Positions 1 to 8,046 are shown, counted from the first letter of the stretch. The stretch is 11,436 bases of DNA from Ignavibacteria bacterium (GCA_029859455.1 JAOUDE010000046.1:1-11436); one strand, 5' to 3'. Program-made: numbers and translations. Notes: a model not told the origin generated them from the sequence alone.

Positions 1-1056
1 CGACATGCAGACCCTGGCGAATTCACGCGACGTGCGTTTCTGAACAATCGGATTGATCTTGCTCAGGCGGAGGCCGTAGCAGAGCTGATCACTGCGCGAA
101 GCAGGAGAGCTCAGCAGCAGTCGATAAACCACCTGCAGGGAGGAATAAGACAAAAGACTGGGGCTTTGAGGGAGGAGCTGATCCGGATCGCATCTCTGCT
201 CGAGATTGATCTTGATTTCAGCGAGGAGGGGATCGATGTAGTTTCGAAGGACCACATTCTCGAGAAGCTGACAGGTGTGGCTGTGGAGATCGCCTCCCTG
301 GAGAAATCATTTGAAACAGGGAGGGTGCTCCGAGACGGAGTCAGGGTAGCCATTGTAGGGCCTCCCAATGTTGGAAAATCGAGTCTTTTCAACGCCCTCC
401 TTGCATCTGAACGATCGATCGTCTCAGAAGAACCGGGGACAACAAGAGATTTCCTTGAAGAGTCGATTACAATATCCGGCGTGTTATTTTCCCTTGTGGA
501 TACGGCCGGCCAGCGGAGCGCCCAGAGCAGAATCGAAGCAGAGGGTGTGAAGCGTTCCCTTGATCTTGCCAGGTCTTCTGATTTGATTCTTGCTGTTGCT
601 GACGCCTCTATCCTTCAGGTTGAAGGGGATTGGGAAGGGGAGGAGTCCCCGGGAGAACCGGGAAAGGTTCTGGTGGTTCTCAACAAGGTGGATCTCTGCA
701 ACGGGTCCCCTCCACGAGTAGAGAGGCGTGGGGAGCCGGTCAGGCAGGTTACCACATCTGCGAAGACGGGAGTAGGGCTGGAAGAGCTGAGGAGAGAGCT
801 TCTTGCGATGGCCCTCGGATCAGAGCCGCTTGATGAAATCGGGCTGGTTGTGACAAATCGCAGACATTTCGAGGTGCTTGGAAGAGCCGGGAAAGCTGTT
901 CGCCGGGCGGTTGACTCGGCCAGGGCTGGGATGTCGAACGAGTTCATTGCTCTTGATACGAGGGAGGCCGTTGCTGTCATTTCCGAAATAACCGGTGAAG
1001 TAACGTCAGAAGAGATATTGAATTCAGTTTTTGACCAGTTTTGTGTTGGAAAGTGA
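1..1056 (+). CDS. mnmE: tRNA uridine-5-carboxymethylaminomethyl modification GTPase MnmE (5' truncated)
   Basis: MnmE is a GTPase that works with MnmG to put an (carboxymethyl)aminomethyl group on C5 of wobble uridine-34 in several tRNAs. The reading frame is open from the first base (RHADPGEFTRRAFLN, a conserved MnmE segment), so the gene begins upstream. About the first hundred residues, including most of the folate-binding N-terminal domain, are missing; 351 residues are visible. The G domain is complete: P-loop GPPNVGKSS at 358-384, EPGTTRD shortly after, DTAGQ at 499-513 and NKVD at 682-693. The protein ends FCVGK, matching the conserved C-terminal C(I/L/V)GK whose cysteine is needed for the modification. 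A TTG at 166 is internal and not the start. The stop is 19 bases before mnmG, consistent with one operon. Identification is secure. Confidence 0.97.
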   Translation, partial: RHADPGEFTRRAFLNNRIDLAQAEAVAELITARSRRAQQQSINHLQGGIRQKTGALREELIRIASLLEIDLDFSEEGIDVVSKDHILEKLTGVAVEIASLEKSFETGRVLRDGVRVAIVGPPNVGKSSLFNALLASERSIVSEEPGTTRDFLEESITISGVLFSLVDTAGQRSAQSRIEAEGVKRSLDLARSSDLILAVADASILQVEGDWEGEESPGEPGKVLVVLNKVDLCNGSPPRVERRGEPVRQVTTSAKTGVGLEELRRELLAMALGSEPLDEIGLVVTNRRHFEVLGRAGKAVRRAVDSARAGMSNEFIALDTREAVAVISEITGEVTSEEILNSVFDQFCVGK

Positions 1057-1067
1057 AGGAATCGGAT

Positions 1068-1083
1068 AGTTTCACGTGAAACA
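1068..1083. promoter_or_regulatory. parS: parS-like ParB-binding palindrome overlapping the mnmG start
   Basis: The sequence AGTTTCACGTGAAACA matches 15 of 16 bases of the widely conserved chromosomal parS consensus TGTTTCACGTGAAACA. Its inner 14 bases (1069-1082) form a perfect palindrome. ParB nucleates here and spreads, directing origin segregation and condensin loading. The site spans the mnmE-mnmG gap and includes the GTG start codon of mnmG (1076-1078). parS sites cluster near oriC, and mnmG (gidA) is a common origin neighbour, which supports the call. Binding itself is inferred. Confidence 0.88.
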
Positions 1084-2950
1084 ATCGAAGCGAACATATG
1101 ACGTGATTGTGGTGGGAGGTGGTCACGCTGGGATCGAGGCCGCACTTGCCTCCAGCCGGATGGGCTCAAAAACCGCCCTGGTCACGATGACGGCTGGCGC
1201 TATCGGGAGAATGTCGTGCAACCCCGCAATCGGGGGGTCTGCCAAAGGGCATCTGGTCAGGGAAATAGATGCCCTGGGCGGAGAAATGGGTCTGCTGGCG
1301 GACAAGACAGGGATCCACTTCCGCATGCTCAACAAGTCGAAAGGGCCGGCTGTTTGGTCCCCAAGGTGTCAGAACGATCGGGAGGCCTATGCTCACGAAG
1401 CAAGAAAGAGCATCCATGGGAGCGACAGGCTGGATGTGATCGAGGATTCGATTACTGATATCCATCTCAAGGATGGGAGGATTTCATCGGTTTCAACGAT
1501 GGAAAGAGGAGTGCTGTCATGTCGGGCGCTCGTCCTTTGCAGTGGGACATTTCTCAATGCGCTCATGCACACGGGGCGGAGGGTCTCAGAGGGGGGAAGA
1601 TTTGGCGAAAAGGCCTCAAATGGGCTCTCTGAGAGGTTTGAGCTGCTTGGATTCAAGCGTGGAAGGCTCAAAACCGGGACTCCTCCACGCGTAAGGCTGA
1701 GCTCAATCGACTTTTCTCAAACAGAAGAACAGCCGGGCGATGAGCCTCCGGTGCCGTTCTCCTACAGGACGAGAGGTTTGAATGTAAGCCAGATCCCTAT
1801 GTATTTGACCTATACCAACAGTGAAACGCATTCAATCCTCAGAACAGGCTTTGATGATTCTCCTATGTTCACAGGGAGGATCAAGGGGGTTGGCCCACGC
1901 TACTGCCCTTCCATTGAGGATAAGATCGACAGGTTCTCAGAGCGCGACAGGCACCAGATCTATCTCGAGCCAGAGGGCACGACCTCAGATATTGTCTATG
2001 TGAACGGATTCTCAACGAGCCTCCCGGAAAAGACCCAGGCAGAGGCTATCCGAACGATTCCCGGGTTGCAGAATGCAGAGATCCTGAGGCCTGGATATGC
2101 TGTAGAATACGACTATTTTCCTCCCCATCAATTAAGAGCCTCTCTTGAAACCAAGCTCGTCAAAGGCCTTTTCCTGGCAGGACAGATAAATGGAACAAGC
2201 GGGTATGAAGAGGCAGCAGCTCAGGGCATTATGGCAGGAATTAATGCCACATTGTCCTGCCGCGACGAAAAGCCTCTCGTACTTGGAAGAAATGAGGCGT
2301 ATATTGGGGTCTTGATAGATGACCTGATCAACAAGGGAACTGATGAGCCGTACCGGATTTTTACTTCCCGGGCGGAGTATCGACTTCATTTGAGGCAGGA
2401 CAATGCGGACTCCCGGCTCATGAGGAAAGGGTTCAACCTGGGGTTGATCCCCGGCTCGGTTGTAAGGCGTCTGAACGAGAAGGAGCGATTGATAGATATC
2501 GGGAAGGAGTTGCTGCGAAAGAGGATTGTGAAGCCGGACCTGGTGAATCGATGGCTCGAAGGGATTCCCTCAGCGCCGATCTCTGAGGCAACATCTCTCG
2601 CTCAGTTGCTTCGTCGCTCTGAAATCGAACTCCGAAGCATGATATCCTTCCTCGGTAATGAAACGGAGCTTTCATCCGTGCTCAGCGCGCCGGAAGTGTC
2701 GGAAAGGGTTCAGATTGAAACAAAGTATGATGGTTACTTGAAACGACAGGAGGAGCAGATTGAACGATTCAGGAAAGGGGAAGCGATGGGGATCCCGCCC
2801 GGCCTTGATTATGCTTCTGTCCATTCATTGAGTTCCGAGGGCCGGGAGAAGCTGGCGCTTGTCCGTCCCGAGTCGATCGGTCAGGCGACGCGTATCAGCG
2901 GTGTGACACCGGCCGATGTTACCGTTCTGATGATTCATCTCAGGAGCTGA
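1076..2950 (+). CDS. mnmG: tRNA uridine-5-carboxymethylaminomethyl modification enzyme MnmG (GidA)
   Basis: MnmG is the FAD- and NADH-dependent partner of MnmE in wobble uridine-34 modification. The 624-residue length is normal for the family. An N-terminal dinucleotide-binding motif GGGHAG lies at residues 14-19. It is followed by the family signatures NPAIGGSAKGHLVREIDALG, KGPAVWSPR and GPRYCPSIEDK. The cysteine in the last motif is residue 277, the same number as the catalytic Cys277 of E. coli MnmG. GTSGYEEAAAQG marks the C-terminal part of the FAD domain. The start is GTG at 1076: an in-frame stop at 1067-1069 excludes earlier starts, and the next candidates would cut into the FAD motif. 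The Shine-Dalgarno sequence is weak (GGA at 1064-1066). The start codon sits inside a parS-like palindrome. The stop overlaps the rsmG start by one base. Confidence 0.97.
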   Translation: MKQSKRTYDVIVVGGGHAGIEAALASSRMGSKTALVTMTAGAIGRMSCNPAIGGSAKGHLVREIDALGGEMGLLADKTGIHFRMLNKSKGPAVWSPRCQNDREAYAHEARKSIHGSDRLDVIEDSITDIHLKDGRISSVSTMERGVLSCRALVLCSGTFLNALMHTGRRVSEGGRFGEKASNGLSERFELLGFKRGRLKTGTPPRVRLSSIDFSQTEEQPGDEPPVPFSYRTRGLNVSQIPMYLTYTNSETHSILRTGFDDSPMFTGRIKGVGPRYCPSIEDKIDRFSERDRHQIYLEPEGTTSDIVYVNGFSTSLPEKTQAEAIRTIPGLQNAEILRPGYAVEYDYFPPHQLRASLETKLVKGLFLAGQINGTSGYEEAAAQGIMAGINATLSCRDEKPLVLGRNEAYIGVLIDDLINKGTDEPYRIFTSRAEYRLHLRQDNADSRLMRKGFNLGLIPGSVVRRLNEKERLIDIGKELLRKRIVKPDLVNRWLEGIPSAPISEATSLAQLLRRSEIELRSMISFLGNETELSSVLSAPEVSERVQIETKYDGYLKRQEEQIERFRKGEAMGIPPGLDYASVHSLSSEGREKLALVRPESIGQATRISGVTPADVTVLMIHLRS

Positions 2951-3663
2951 TGTTGCACGTGGAACGACCTCAGGAATCAGTGCAGGCGATCCTGGAATTT
3001 GCGCGGACAAGAGGAGTGGAAGCCCCCTCCGATGCCCTCGTGAAACTGGACCGGTATGTCGATTCTCTCCTTCGCTGGAATGAAAAGCACAATCTTATTT
3101 CGAGATCGGACACTGCCAGTGTGTGGACGAAGCATGTTCTTCACTCAATCGGAGTACTGGTTTCTATACAGATGTCGGATGAAGCGGTGTTTGCTGACAT
3201 AGGGACCGGCGGAGGGTTCCCCGGGATTCCGGTCGCGATATTCAAGCCACGCTCCAGGGGCTTTCTGATCGAGTCGATCTCCAAGAAAGCTGAGGCAGTC
3301 AAGGCGATTGCACGAGAAGCGGGAGTGACCAACGTGACCATCGTTCATAGCCGCGCGGAGGACCCTCTGACGGTGAAACGTCTCCGGCGATCGTGTGACC
3401 TCGTATTCTCGCGGGCTGTTGCACCTCTCACAAAACTCGCCGGGTGGTCGGCCCCACTGCTCAAGCCTTTTCCGGTCGACTCCAACGGGGCACCAACACC
3501 CTCGATGATTGCCCTGAAGGGCGGCGATATCACGGACGAAGTCAGGGCGTTACACTCGCGATACCCGAATGCCGACATCCGTATCGCAGAGATGGAGTTT
3601 GATGAAGCGATCGGGCTGGTCGGAAAGAAGGTTGTCACCGTCAAATTTCCCGGAACCACATGA
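2950..3663 (+). CDS. rsmG: 16S rRNA (guanine-527-N7)-methyltransferase RsmG (GidB)
   Basis: RsmG is a SAM-dependent enzyme that adds the m7G mark at position 527 of 16S rRNA; its loss gives low-level streptomycin resistance in several bacteria. The protein has 237 residues, typical of the family. The SAM-binding glycine-rich loop ADIGTGGGFPGIP begins at residue 82. The conserved SRAVAPLTKLAGW and ALKGGD segments follow. It starts at ATG 2950, overlapping the mnmG stop as TGATG. AGGAG lies at 2942-2946, only three bases before this ATG; a TTG at 2953 would have more usual spacing, so the start could be one codon later. The first codons overlap a second parS-like site. The 3' end overlaps murQ by four bases. 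Confidence 0.96.
   Translation: MLHVERPQESVQAILEFARTRGVEAPSDALVKLDRYVDSLLRWNEKHNLISRSDTASVWTKHVLHSIGVLVSIQMSDEAVFADIGTGGGFPGIPVAIFKPRSRGFLIESISKKAEAVKAIAREAGVTNVTIVHSRAEDPLTVKRLRRSCDLVFSRAVAPLTKLAGWSAPLLKPFPVDSNGAPTPSMIALKGGDITDEVRALHSRYPNADIRIAEMEFDEAIGLVGKKVVTVKFPGTT
2951..2966. promoter_or_regulatory. parS: second parS-like palindrome at the rsmG start
   Basis: TGTTGCACGTGGAACG matches 13 of 16 bases of TGTTTCACGTGAAACA. More importantly, both half-sites fit GTTNCAC exactly, so the central 14 bases (2952-2965) match GTTNCACGTGNAAC, the degenerate form that tolerates variation at the fourth position. Like the first site it sits on a gene start, lying within codons 1-6 of rsmG. The centres of the two sites are 1,883 bp apart. 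It is less certain than the first because neither the outer flanks nor the two N positions follow the strongest consensus. Confidence 0.65.
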
Positions 3664-4586
3664 ACCAATCACTCAGGGATGAGCTCGCTTCATTGATGAC
3701 CGAACAGAGAAATCCTGCGTCGGAGCGGATCGATGAACTGGACGCGGAGGAGATCCTCAGGATCATCAGCGATGAGGATCTGAAGGTCGCCACGGCAGTG
3801 CGGGCCGAGATCCCTTACATTGCCAAAGCGGTTGAGCTTGTGACAGCCTCTTTGAGGTCCGGCGGCAGGCTTGTCTACGTGGGAGCCGGAACCAGCGGCC
3901 GGCTCGGTGTCCTCGATGCAGCGGAGTGTCCTCCGACATTCGGCTCAGCACCGGAGCAAATCATCGGGATCATTGCAGGCGGTGACGCAGCCCTGAAGCG
4001 TTCGATCGAAGGCGCAGAGGACAGACCGGAGCAGGGGAGCGAAGATCTCAGGAAAGCGAAAGTGAACAACAGAGATACGGTTTGCGGAATCGCTGCAAGC
4101 AGGCGAACGCCCTATGTGTTGTCTGCCATCCGTGAAGCCAGGTCCATTGGGGCGAAAACGGTCTTCGTGACAACCAACCCGCGCGATTCCTTCCGGCTGG
4201 ACGAAGCGGATGTCTGTATCTGCCCGGTTGTAGGCCCTGAAGTGGTGACGGGGTCCACGAGGATGAAGTCCGGAACCGCCCAGAAGCTGGTGCTCAACAT
4301 GATCACGACAGCTGCGATGATTCAACTGGGTAAGGTGTATGGCAATTTGATGGTCGACCTCCAGCTCACCAATGAGAAACTGCTGGAGAGAGCCCGCCGG
4401 ATCCTGATGAGTGCCGGCAATGTGACATATGATGCTGCGTCGAAGTATCTCTCTGAGGCGGACGGACATGTCAAAACGGCTCTTGTCATGATTCTCGGCA
4501 ACCTCTCTCTTGACCAGGCGCGCAGGCGGCTGGAAGCAGCCGGTGGCTTCGTCAGAAAAGCGGTGAAAGGGGATTCCCTCCGGTAG
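3660..4586 (+). CDS. murQ: N-acetylmuramic acid 6-phosphate etherase MurQ
   Basis: MurQ cleaves the lactyl ether of MurNAc-6-phosphate, giving GlcNAc-6-phosphate and D-lactate, a cytoplasmic step in recovering sugars from the cell wall. The 308-residue length and single SIS (sugar isomerase) domain fit the family. The phosphosugar-binding stretch VGAGTSGRLGVLDAAECPP contains Glu89, and EGAED contains Glu120; these align with the two catalytic glutamates known in this family. GSTRMKSGTAQKLVLNM is the second SIS signature. It starts at ATG 3660 in an ATGA overlap with the rsmG stop, so translation is probably coupled; upstream there is only a weak GGA. Its kinase and transport partners (AnmK, MurK or MurP) are not in the window. 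Lying between rsmG and mfd is unusual company for a recycling gene. Confidence 0.96.
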   Translation: MNQSLRDELASLMTEQRNPASERIDELDAEEILRIISDEDLKVATAVRAEIPYIAKAVELVTASLRSGGRLVYVGAGTSGRLGVLDAAECPPTFGSAPEQIIGIIAGGDAALKRSIEGAEDRPEQGSEDLRKAKVNNRDTVCGIAASRRTPYVLSAIREARSIGAKTVFVTTNPRDSFRLDEADVCICPVVGPEVVTGSTRMKSGTAQKLVLNMITTAAMIQLGKVYGNLMVDLQLTNEKLLERARRILMSAGNVTYDAASKYLSEADGHVKTALVMILGNLSLDQARRRLEAAGGFVRKAVKGDSLR

Positions 4587-4629
4587 ACCCGGTGCCGACC
4601 GCGGTCCGCATTTCGAACTCCGTTAAGGA
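4587..4629. other. murQ-mfd spacer
   Basis: This 43-base spacer holds a short self-complementary stretch, GACCGCGGTC (4597-4606), with no loop and no following T-run, so it is not a convincing terminator. No promoter was recognised. AAGGA at 4625-4629 abuts the mfd start codon with no spacer. Read-through from murQ into mfd is the simplest reading. Confidence 0.4.
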
Positions 4630-7600
4630 ATGATCCAGGAAACATTCACACATATCAGTCAGCTTCCTGCTGTCCGCCAGCTGGTTGCTTCAACCGCCGA
4701 GATGGTCAGGGGCGAATCGCTGTCTATCGGCGGCATGGCCGGCTCCCTCGACGCGTTTGTTGCATCGATCCTTGCGGAAGAAACAGGCCGCCAATTGCTG
4801 ATCGTCGTTCCGGACCGGGTTACCGCTGTCCGGCTGACTGACGATTTGAAGCTGCTTGCTGATTCAGCCGGGCCCCTTCATTTTGCAAGCGTCCCTCACA
4901 GAGCCGACCGACCGGGATCCGAACTGTCGGGCCGTGTCGATGATGTGGAGTGTCTGCGCGCCATGGTCGCCGGGATACCTCCGGTCATCGTCACCCAGCA
5001 TGATGCACTCCGGAAGCGCCTTCCCGCGCCGGAAGTGCTCAGAAGCCGGCTCCTTTCGGTGGAGATCGGGGCCGAGCAGCGGCCGGAGGATCTCGTGCAG
5101 ATTCTTGAAGAGCGGGGATTTGTAAGAAGCAACTTCATCGAATCGGTCGGGGACTACTCGGTCCGGGGCGGGATCATGGACATCTTTCCGTTTGTGGGGG
5201 AGAACCCTGTTCGACTGGAGTTCAATGGTGATCTTGTCGAATCGATCCGCGAATTCGATCCGTTGTCACAGCGATCGATACGCGGACTGAACACCGCAAG
5301 CCTGATTCCCGATCTTCTCTCCGAAGAGAGCGGCTACGACCGGAGCCATTCATTGTTCGATTTTCTCTCCGATGACGCCCTGCTCCTCCTGTACCCGCCC
5401 GCACAGGAAGAATCAACCAGAGAAACGGAGGAAGAGCTGTGGAGCAGGGAGGAAACGGCAGGGCGGATTTCCGACCGGTCGCGTCTCGTCGTGTCACTCG
5501 GCTCTGAGCAGCAGATCGACCTGGGGGCGACCCCCCAGCCGGCGTTCAACGGGAGCATCCGGTTCGTCCGGGAGTATCTTTCGCAGATGGCTGAGGAGGG
5601 AGGGGTGATTCACCTTGGGTGTGACACGGACTCGGAACTGGCACGCTTGAAGGAACTGCTCGTTGGATTCGACAGGGAGGCGGAGCCTGATGGGTCTGCG
5701 TCGGGCGGTGACAAGGTTCTCTTCCTCAGGCAGTCCATCCACGAAGGGTTCGAATTCCGAACAGGCCGGTTCGCCGTTCTGACGGAGCATCAGATCTTCT
5801 CGCGGCGAAAGCGGGTGGGCAGGCGAGCCATCTCCCGGCGCAAACGGATCTCCGAGCGTGAAATCCGGCAACTCAGGAAGGACGACTTTGTCGTTCACGC
5901 CGACTACGGGATCGGACGTTTCGCAGGGCTGGAGACAATCACCGTGCAGGGAATTCACCATGATGTCCTGCGAGTCTTCTACGAGGGTGGCGACGTTCTT
6001 TCGGTGAACCTGAACTTCGTCAACCGCGTTCAGAAGTACTCTTCAAAGGAAGGTCATCTGCCGAAGCTGAGCCGGCTCGGGACTCCCGAATGGCAGAAGC
6101 TCAGAAACCGCGCCAAGGGGAAGATCAAGGATATTGCCCGTGACCTGATGCGTCTGTACGCTGAGCGGAGAAATGCGGAAGGCACGGCATTCCGGGAAGA
6201 CACACCCTGGCAGAAGGAGCTGGAAGCATCGTTTATTTTCGAGGATACAGTGGATCAGGCCCGGACGACGGCTGAAGTCAAGGCCGACATGGAAGCTCCG
6301 TTCCCTATGGACCGACTGATTTGCGGCGATGTCGGTTTCGGAAAGACGGAGATTGCGGTCCGGGCAGCATTCAAAGCTGTGATGGAGGGGAAGCAGGTCG
6401 CCGTGCTTGTGCCGACCACGATTCTCGCTCTCCAGCATTTCAATACCTTCTCGGACCGGCTGGGTCGCTATTCCACCGCCATTGAAGTCATCTCACGCCT
6501 GAAAACGAAACAGGAACAGCAGGCCACCCTTGAGCGGGTCCGGACCGGGAAGACAGATATTATCATCGGCACACACAGGCTTCTGTCGAAGGATGTATCA
6601 TTCAAAGACCTTGGACTTCTTATTGTTGACGAAGAGCACAGGTTCGGTGTCGCGGCGAAGGAGAAGCTCCGTCAGAAGAAATCAAATGTGGACACGCTGA
6701 CACTTACCGCCACACCGATTCCACGGACACTGCACTTTTCGCTGATGGGTGCAAGGGATCTTTCACTCATCGCAACTCCTCCTCTGAACCGCCTCCCGAT
6801 CGTGACCGAGATTATCGAAATGAAAGAGGATCTGATCCGCGATGCCGTGCTGCGTGAGATCCATCGCGGTGGCCAGGTCTATGTCGTACACGACAGAGTG
6901 AACGATATTGCCGAATTCACAGCCCGCCTCTCGCGCATTGTTCCCGGAGTGAGGCTGGATTTTGCGCATGGTCAGATGGCTCCACGTGAACTGGAACAGG
7001 TCATGGTGTCTTTTCTCGAACGGAAGCTCGACATCCTCGTTTGTACAAAGATCATCGAATCGGGGCTTGATATCCCTAACGTCAATACGATTATCATCAA
7101 TCGGGCTGACAGGTTCGGAATGGCGGAGCTCTACCAGCTCAGAGGGCGCGTCGGACGGTCCAACCAGCAGGCGTTCGCATTCCTGATCGCCCCGCCCGTG
7201 GCCGCTTTGCCGAAGGAAAGCCTGAGGCGCCTCATGGCGATGCAGGAGTTCACCGAACTCGGTTCCGGTTTCAATCTGGCGATGCGGGATCTGGAGATCC
7301 GCGGAGCGGGTAATCTTCTCGGGAGTGAACAGAGCGGTTTCATTTCGGAGATGGGGTTTGAAACGTATACAAAGATCCTGGAGGAGGCGGTCGCCGAATT
7401 GCGGGAAGAGGAATTCCAGGACAACGCTGCGGAGCCGCCTGCTCCCCGCCCCGACGACACCGTAATGGAGGTTGAAACCGATGCCCTGATCCCGGCATCG
7501 TACATCGAGCACGGTGATGCCCGTCTTGAGATCTACCGGCGGCTGTACGCTGTCAACAGCAGGGAAGAGGTTCTGGAAATCGGCGATGAGTTGCGTGACA

Positions 7601-7971
7601 GGTTCGGACAACTGCCTGTCGAGGTCACTGCACTGCTCGATCTCCTTGTCCTCCGTCTGGCCGCTTCCGCTCTGGGCTGCAGGAAGGTAAAGGTCACACG
7701 GAAGTGGGTTGAAATGGAGGTGAATCCTGATCCAAACCACTGGAATGACTCTCTCGCAGGGACCTTTGTTGCCGCGATCGGCTCGATCCGCAGCTGGTCC
7801 GTTTCTATCTCCGATACCTCAACGGGGATGCGGGTGCGAATCCTGATCTCGAATACGGATAATATCCTCGAAACAGCCCTGTCAGCACTCGAATCGATCT
7901 CTCCGGCGCTACGGATACTCCGTCCGCGGGGTGTCGGCGTCCCCACCCCGGTCCCCGAGACCTCACACTAG
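4630..7971 (+). CDS. mfd: transcription-repair coupling factor Mfd
   Basis: Mfd is a DNA translocase that pushes or removes RNA polymerase stalled at lesions and recruits UvrA for nucleotide excision repair. The 1,113 residues are slightly shorter than E. coli Mfd but contain the full domain order. A UvrB-like N-terminal module includes GDYSVRGGIMDIFPF. A CarD-like polymerase-interaction domain begins near residue 418 (DDFVVHADYGIGRFAG). The RecG-like motor has Walker A GDVGFGKTE (Lys572), the DEEH box at 667-670, TATPIPRTL and QLRGRVGR ending at 843. A C-terminal regulatory domain begins around MEVETDALIPASYIEHGDAR. Sequence around the CarD-motor linker resembles Bacteroidota/Chlorobiota homologues. 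An in-frame stop at 4624-4626 makes ATG 4630 the first possible start. AAGGA directly abuts it, so initiation may be inefficient or start elsewhere, for example Met25. Confidence 0.97.
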   Translation: MIQETFTHISQLPAVRQLVASTAEMVRGESLSIGGMAGSLDAFVASILAEETGRQLLIVVPDRVTAVRLTDDLKLLADSAGPLHFASVPHRADRPGSELSGRVDDVECLRAMVAGIPPVIVTQHDALRKRLPAPEVLRSRLLSVEIGAEQRPEDLVQILEERGFVRSNFIESVGDYSVRGGIMDIFPFVGENPVRLEFNGDLVESIREFDPLSQRSIRGLNTASLIPDLLSEESGYDRSHSLFDFLSDDALLLLYPPAQEESTRETEEELWSREETAGRISDRSRLVVSLGSEQQIDLGATPQPAFNGSIRFVREYLSQMAEEGGVIHLGCDTDSELARLKELLVGFDREAEPDGSASGGDKVLFLRQSIHEGFEFRTGRFAVLTEHQIFSRRKRVGRRAISRRKRISEREIRQLRKDDFVVHADYGIGRFAGLETITVQGIHHDVLRVFYEGGDVLSVNLNFVNRVQKYSSKEGHLPKLSRLGTPEWQKLRNRAKGKIKDIARDLMRLYAERRNAEGTAFREDTPWQKELEASFIFEDTVDQARTTAEVKADMEAPFPMDRLICGDVGFGKTEIAVRAAFKAVMEGKQVAVLVPTTILALQHFNTFSDRLGRYSTAIEVISRLKTKQEQQATLERVRTGKTDIIIGTHRLLSKDVSFKDLGLLIVDEEHRFGVAAKEKLRQKKSNVDTLTLTATPIPRTLHFSLMGARDLSLIATPPLNRLPIVTEIIEMKEDLIRDAVLREIHRGGQVYVVHDRVNDIAEFTARLSRIVPGVRLDFAHGQMAPRELEQVMVSFLERKLDILVCTKIIESGLDIPNVNTIIINRADRFGMAELYQLRGRVGRSNQQAFAFLIAPPVAALPKESLRRLMAMQEFTELGSGFNLAMRDLEIRGAGNLLGSEQSGFISEMGFETYTKILEEAVAELREEEFQDNAAEPPAPRPDDTVMEVETDALIPASYIEHGDARLEIYRRLYAVNSREEVLEIGDELRDRFGQLPVEVTALLDLLVLRLAASALGCRKVKVTRKWVEMEVNPDPNHWNDSLAGTFVAAIGSIRSWSVSISDTSTGMRVRILISNTDNILETALSALESISPALRILRPRGVGVPTPVPETSH

Positions 7972-8007
7972 GAATTCCCTTTTCCGGCCGTATTTTCCTG
8001 TTTTCCC

Positions 8008-8040
8008 TTGACAATCGACATCAAAAGAGTATCTTATCAT
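8008..8040 (+). promoter_or_regulatory. probable sigma-70-type promoter of the mraZ operon
   Basis: A perfect TTGACA -35 box lies at 8008-8013. With a 16-base spacer the -10 is TATCTT (8030-8035, 4 of 6); an alternative TATCAT (8035-8040, 5 of 6) has a long 21-base spacer. Transcription would begin around 8042-8047, at the front edge of the MraZ repeats. The region before it (7972-8007) is pyrimidine-rich with a GGAATTCC palindrome at the mfd stop but shows no stem-loop terminator, so mfd transcripts may also read through. Confidence 0.7.
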
Positions 8041-8046
8041 CTCACG

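Noticed and set aside
495..503. TGTGGATAC, 8 of 9 bases of a DnaA box on the minus strand
   Set aside because: It is a single copy and encodes the conserved VDT part of the MnmE DTAG motif; there is no cluster, so it is not an origin.
632..639. GGGAAGGG, matching the FtsK-orienting KOPS motif GGGNAGGG
   Set aside because: One such 7-specified-base match is expected by chance in a window this size, and KOPS usage differs between phyla.
615..1169. Antisense open frame of 184 codons across the end of mnmE and start of mnmG
   Set aside because: It is a composition shadow of two secure genes and its product is low-complexity and Ser/Arg-rich.
6978..6993. Third CACGTG core, inside mfd
   Set aside because: Outside the core it matches only 9 of 12 fixed positions of GTTNCACGTGNAAC and lies mid-gene, so it is not a credible parS.
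6763..7740. Antisense open frame of 325 codons inside mfd
   Set aside because: It lies opposite conserved Mfd motifs, has no recognisable domain and is explained by GC-rich third positions of mfd.
7972..8007. Possible terminator after mfd
   Set aside because: There are T-rich runs and a GGAATTCC palindrome, but no stem-loop with a T-tract.
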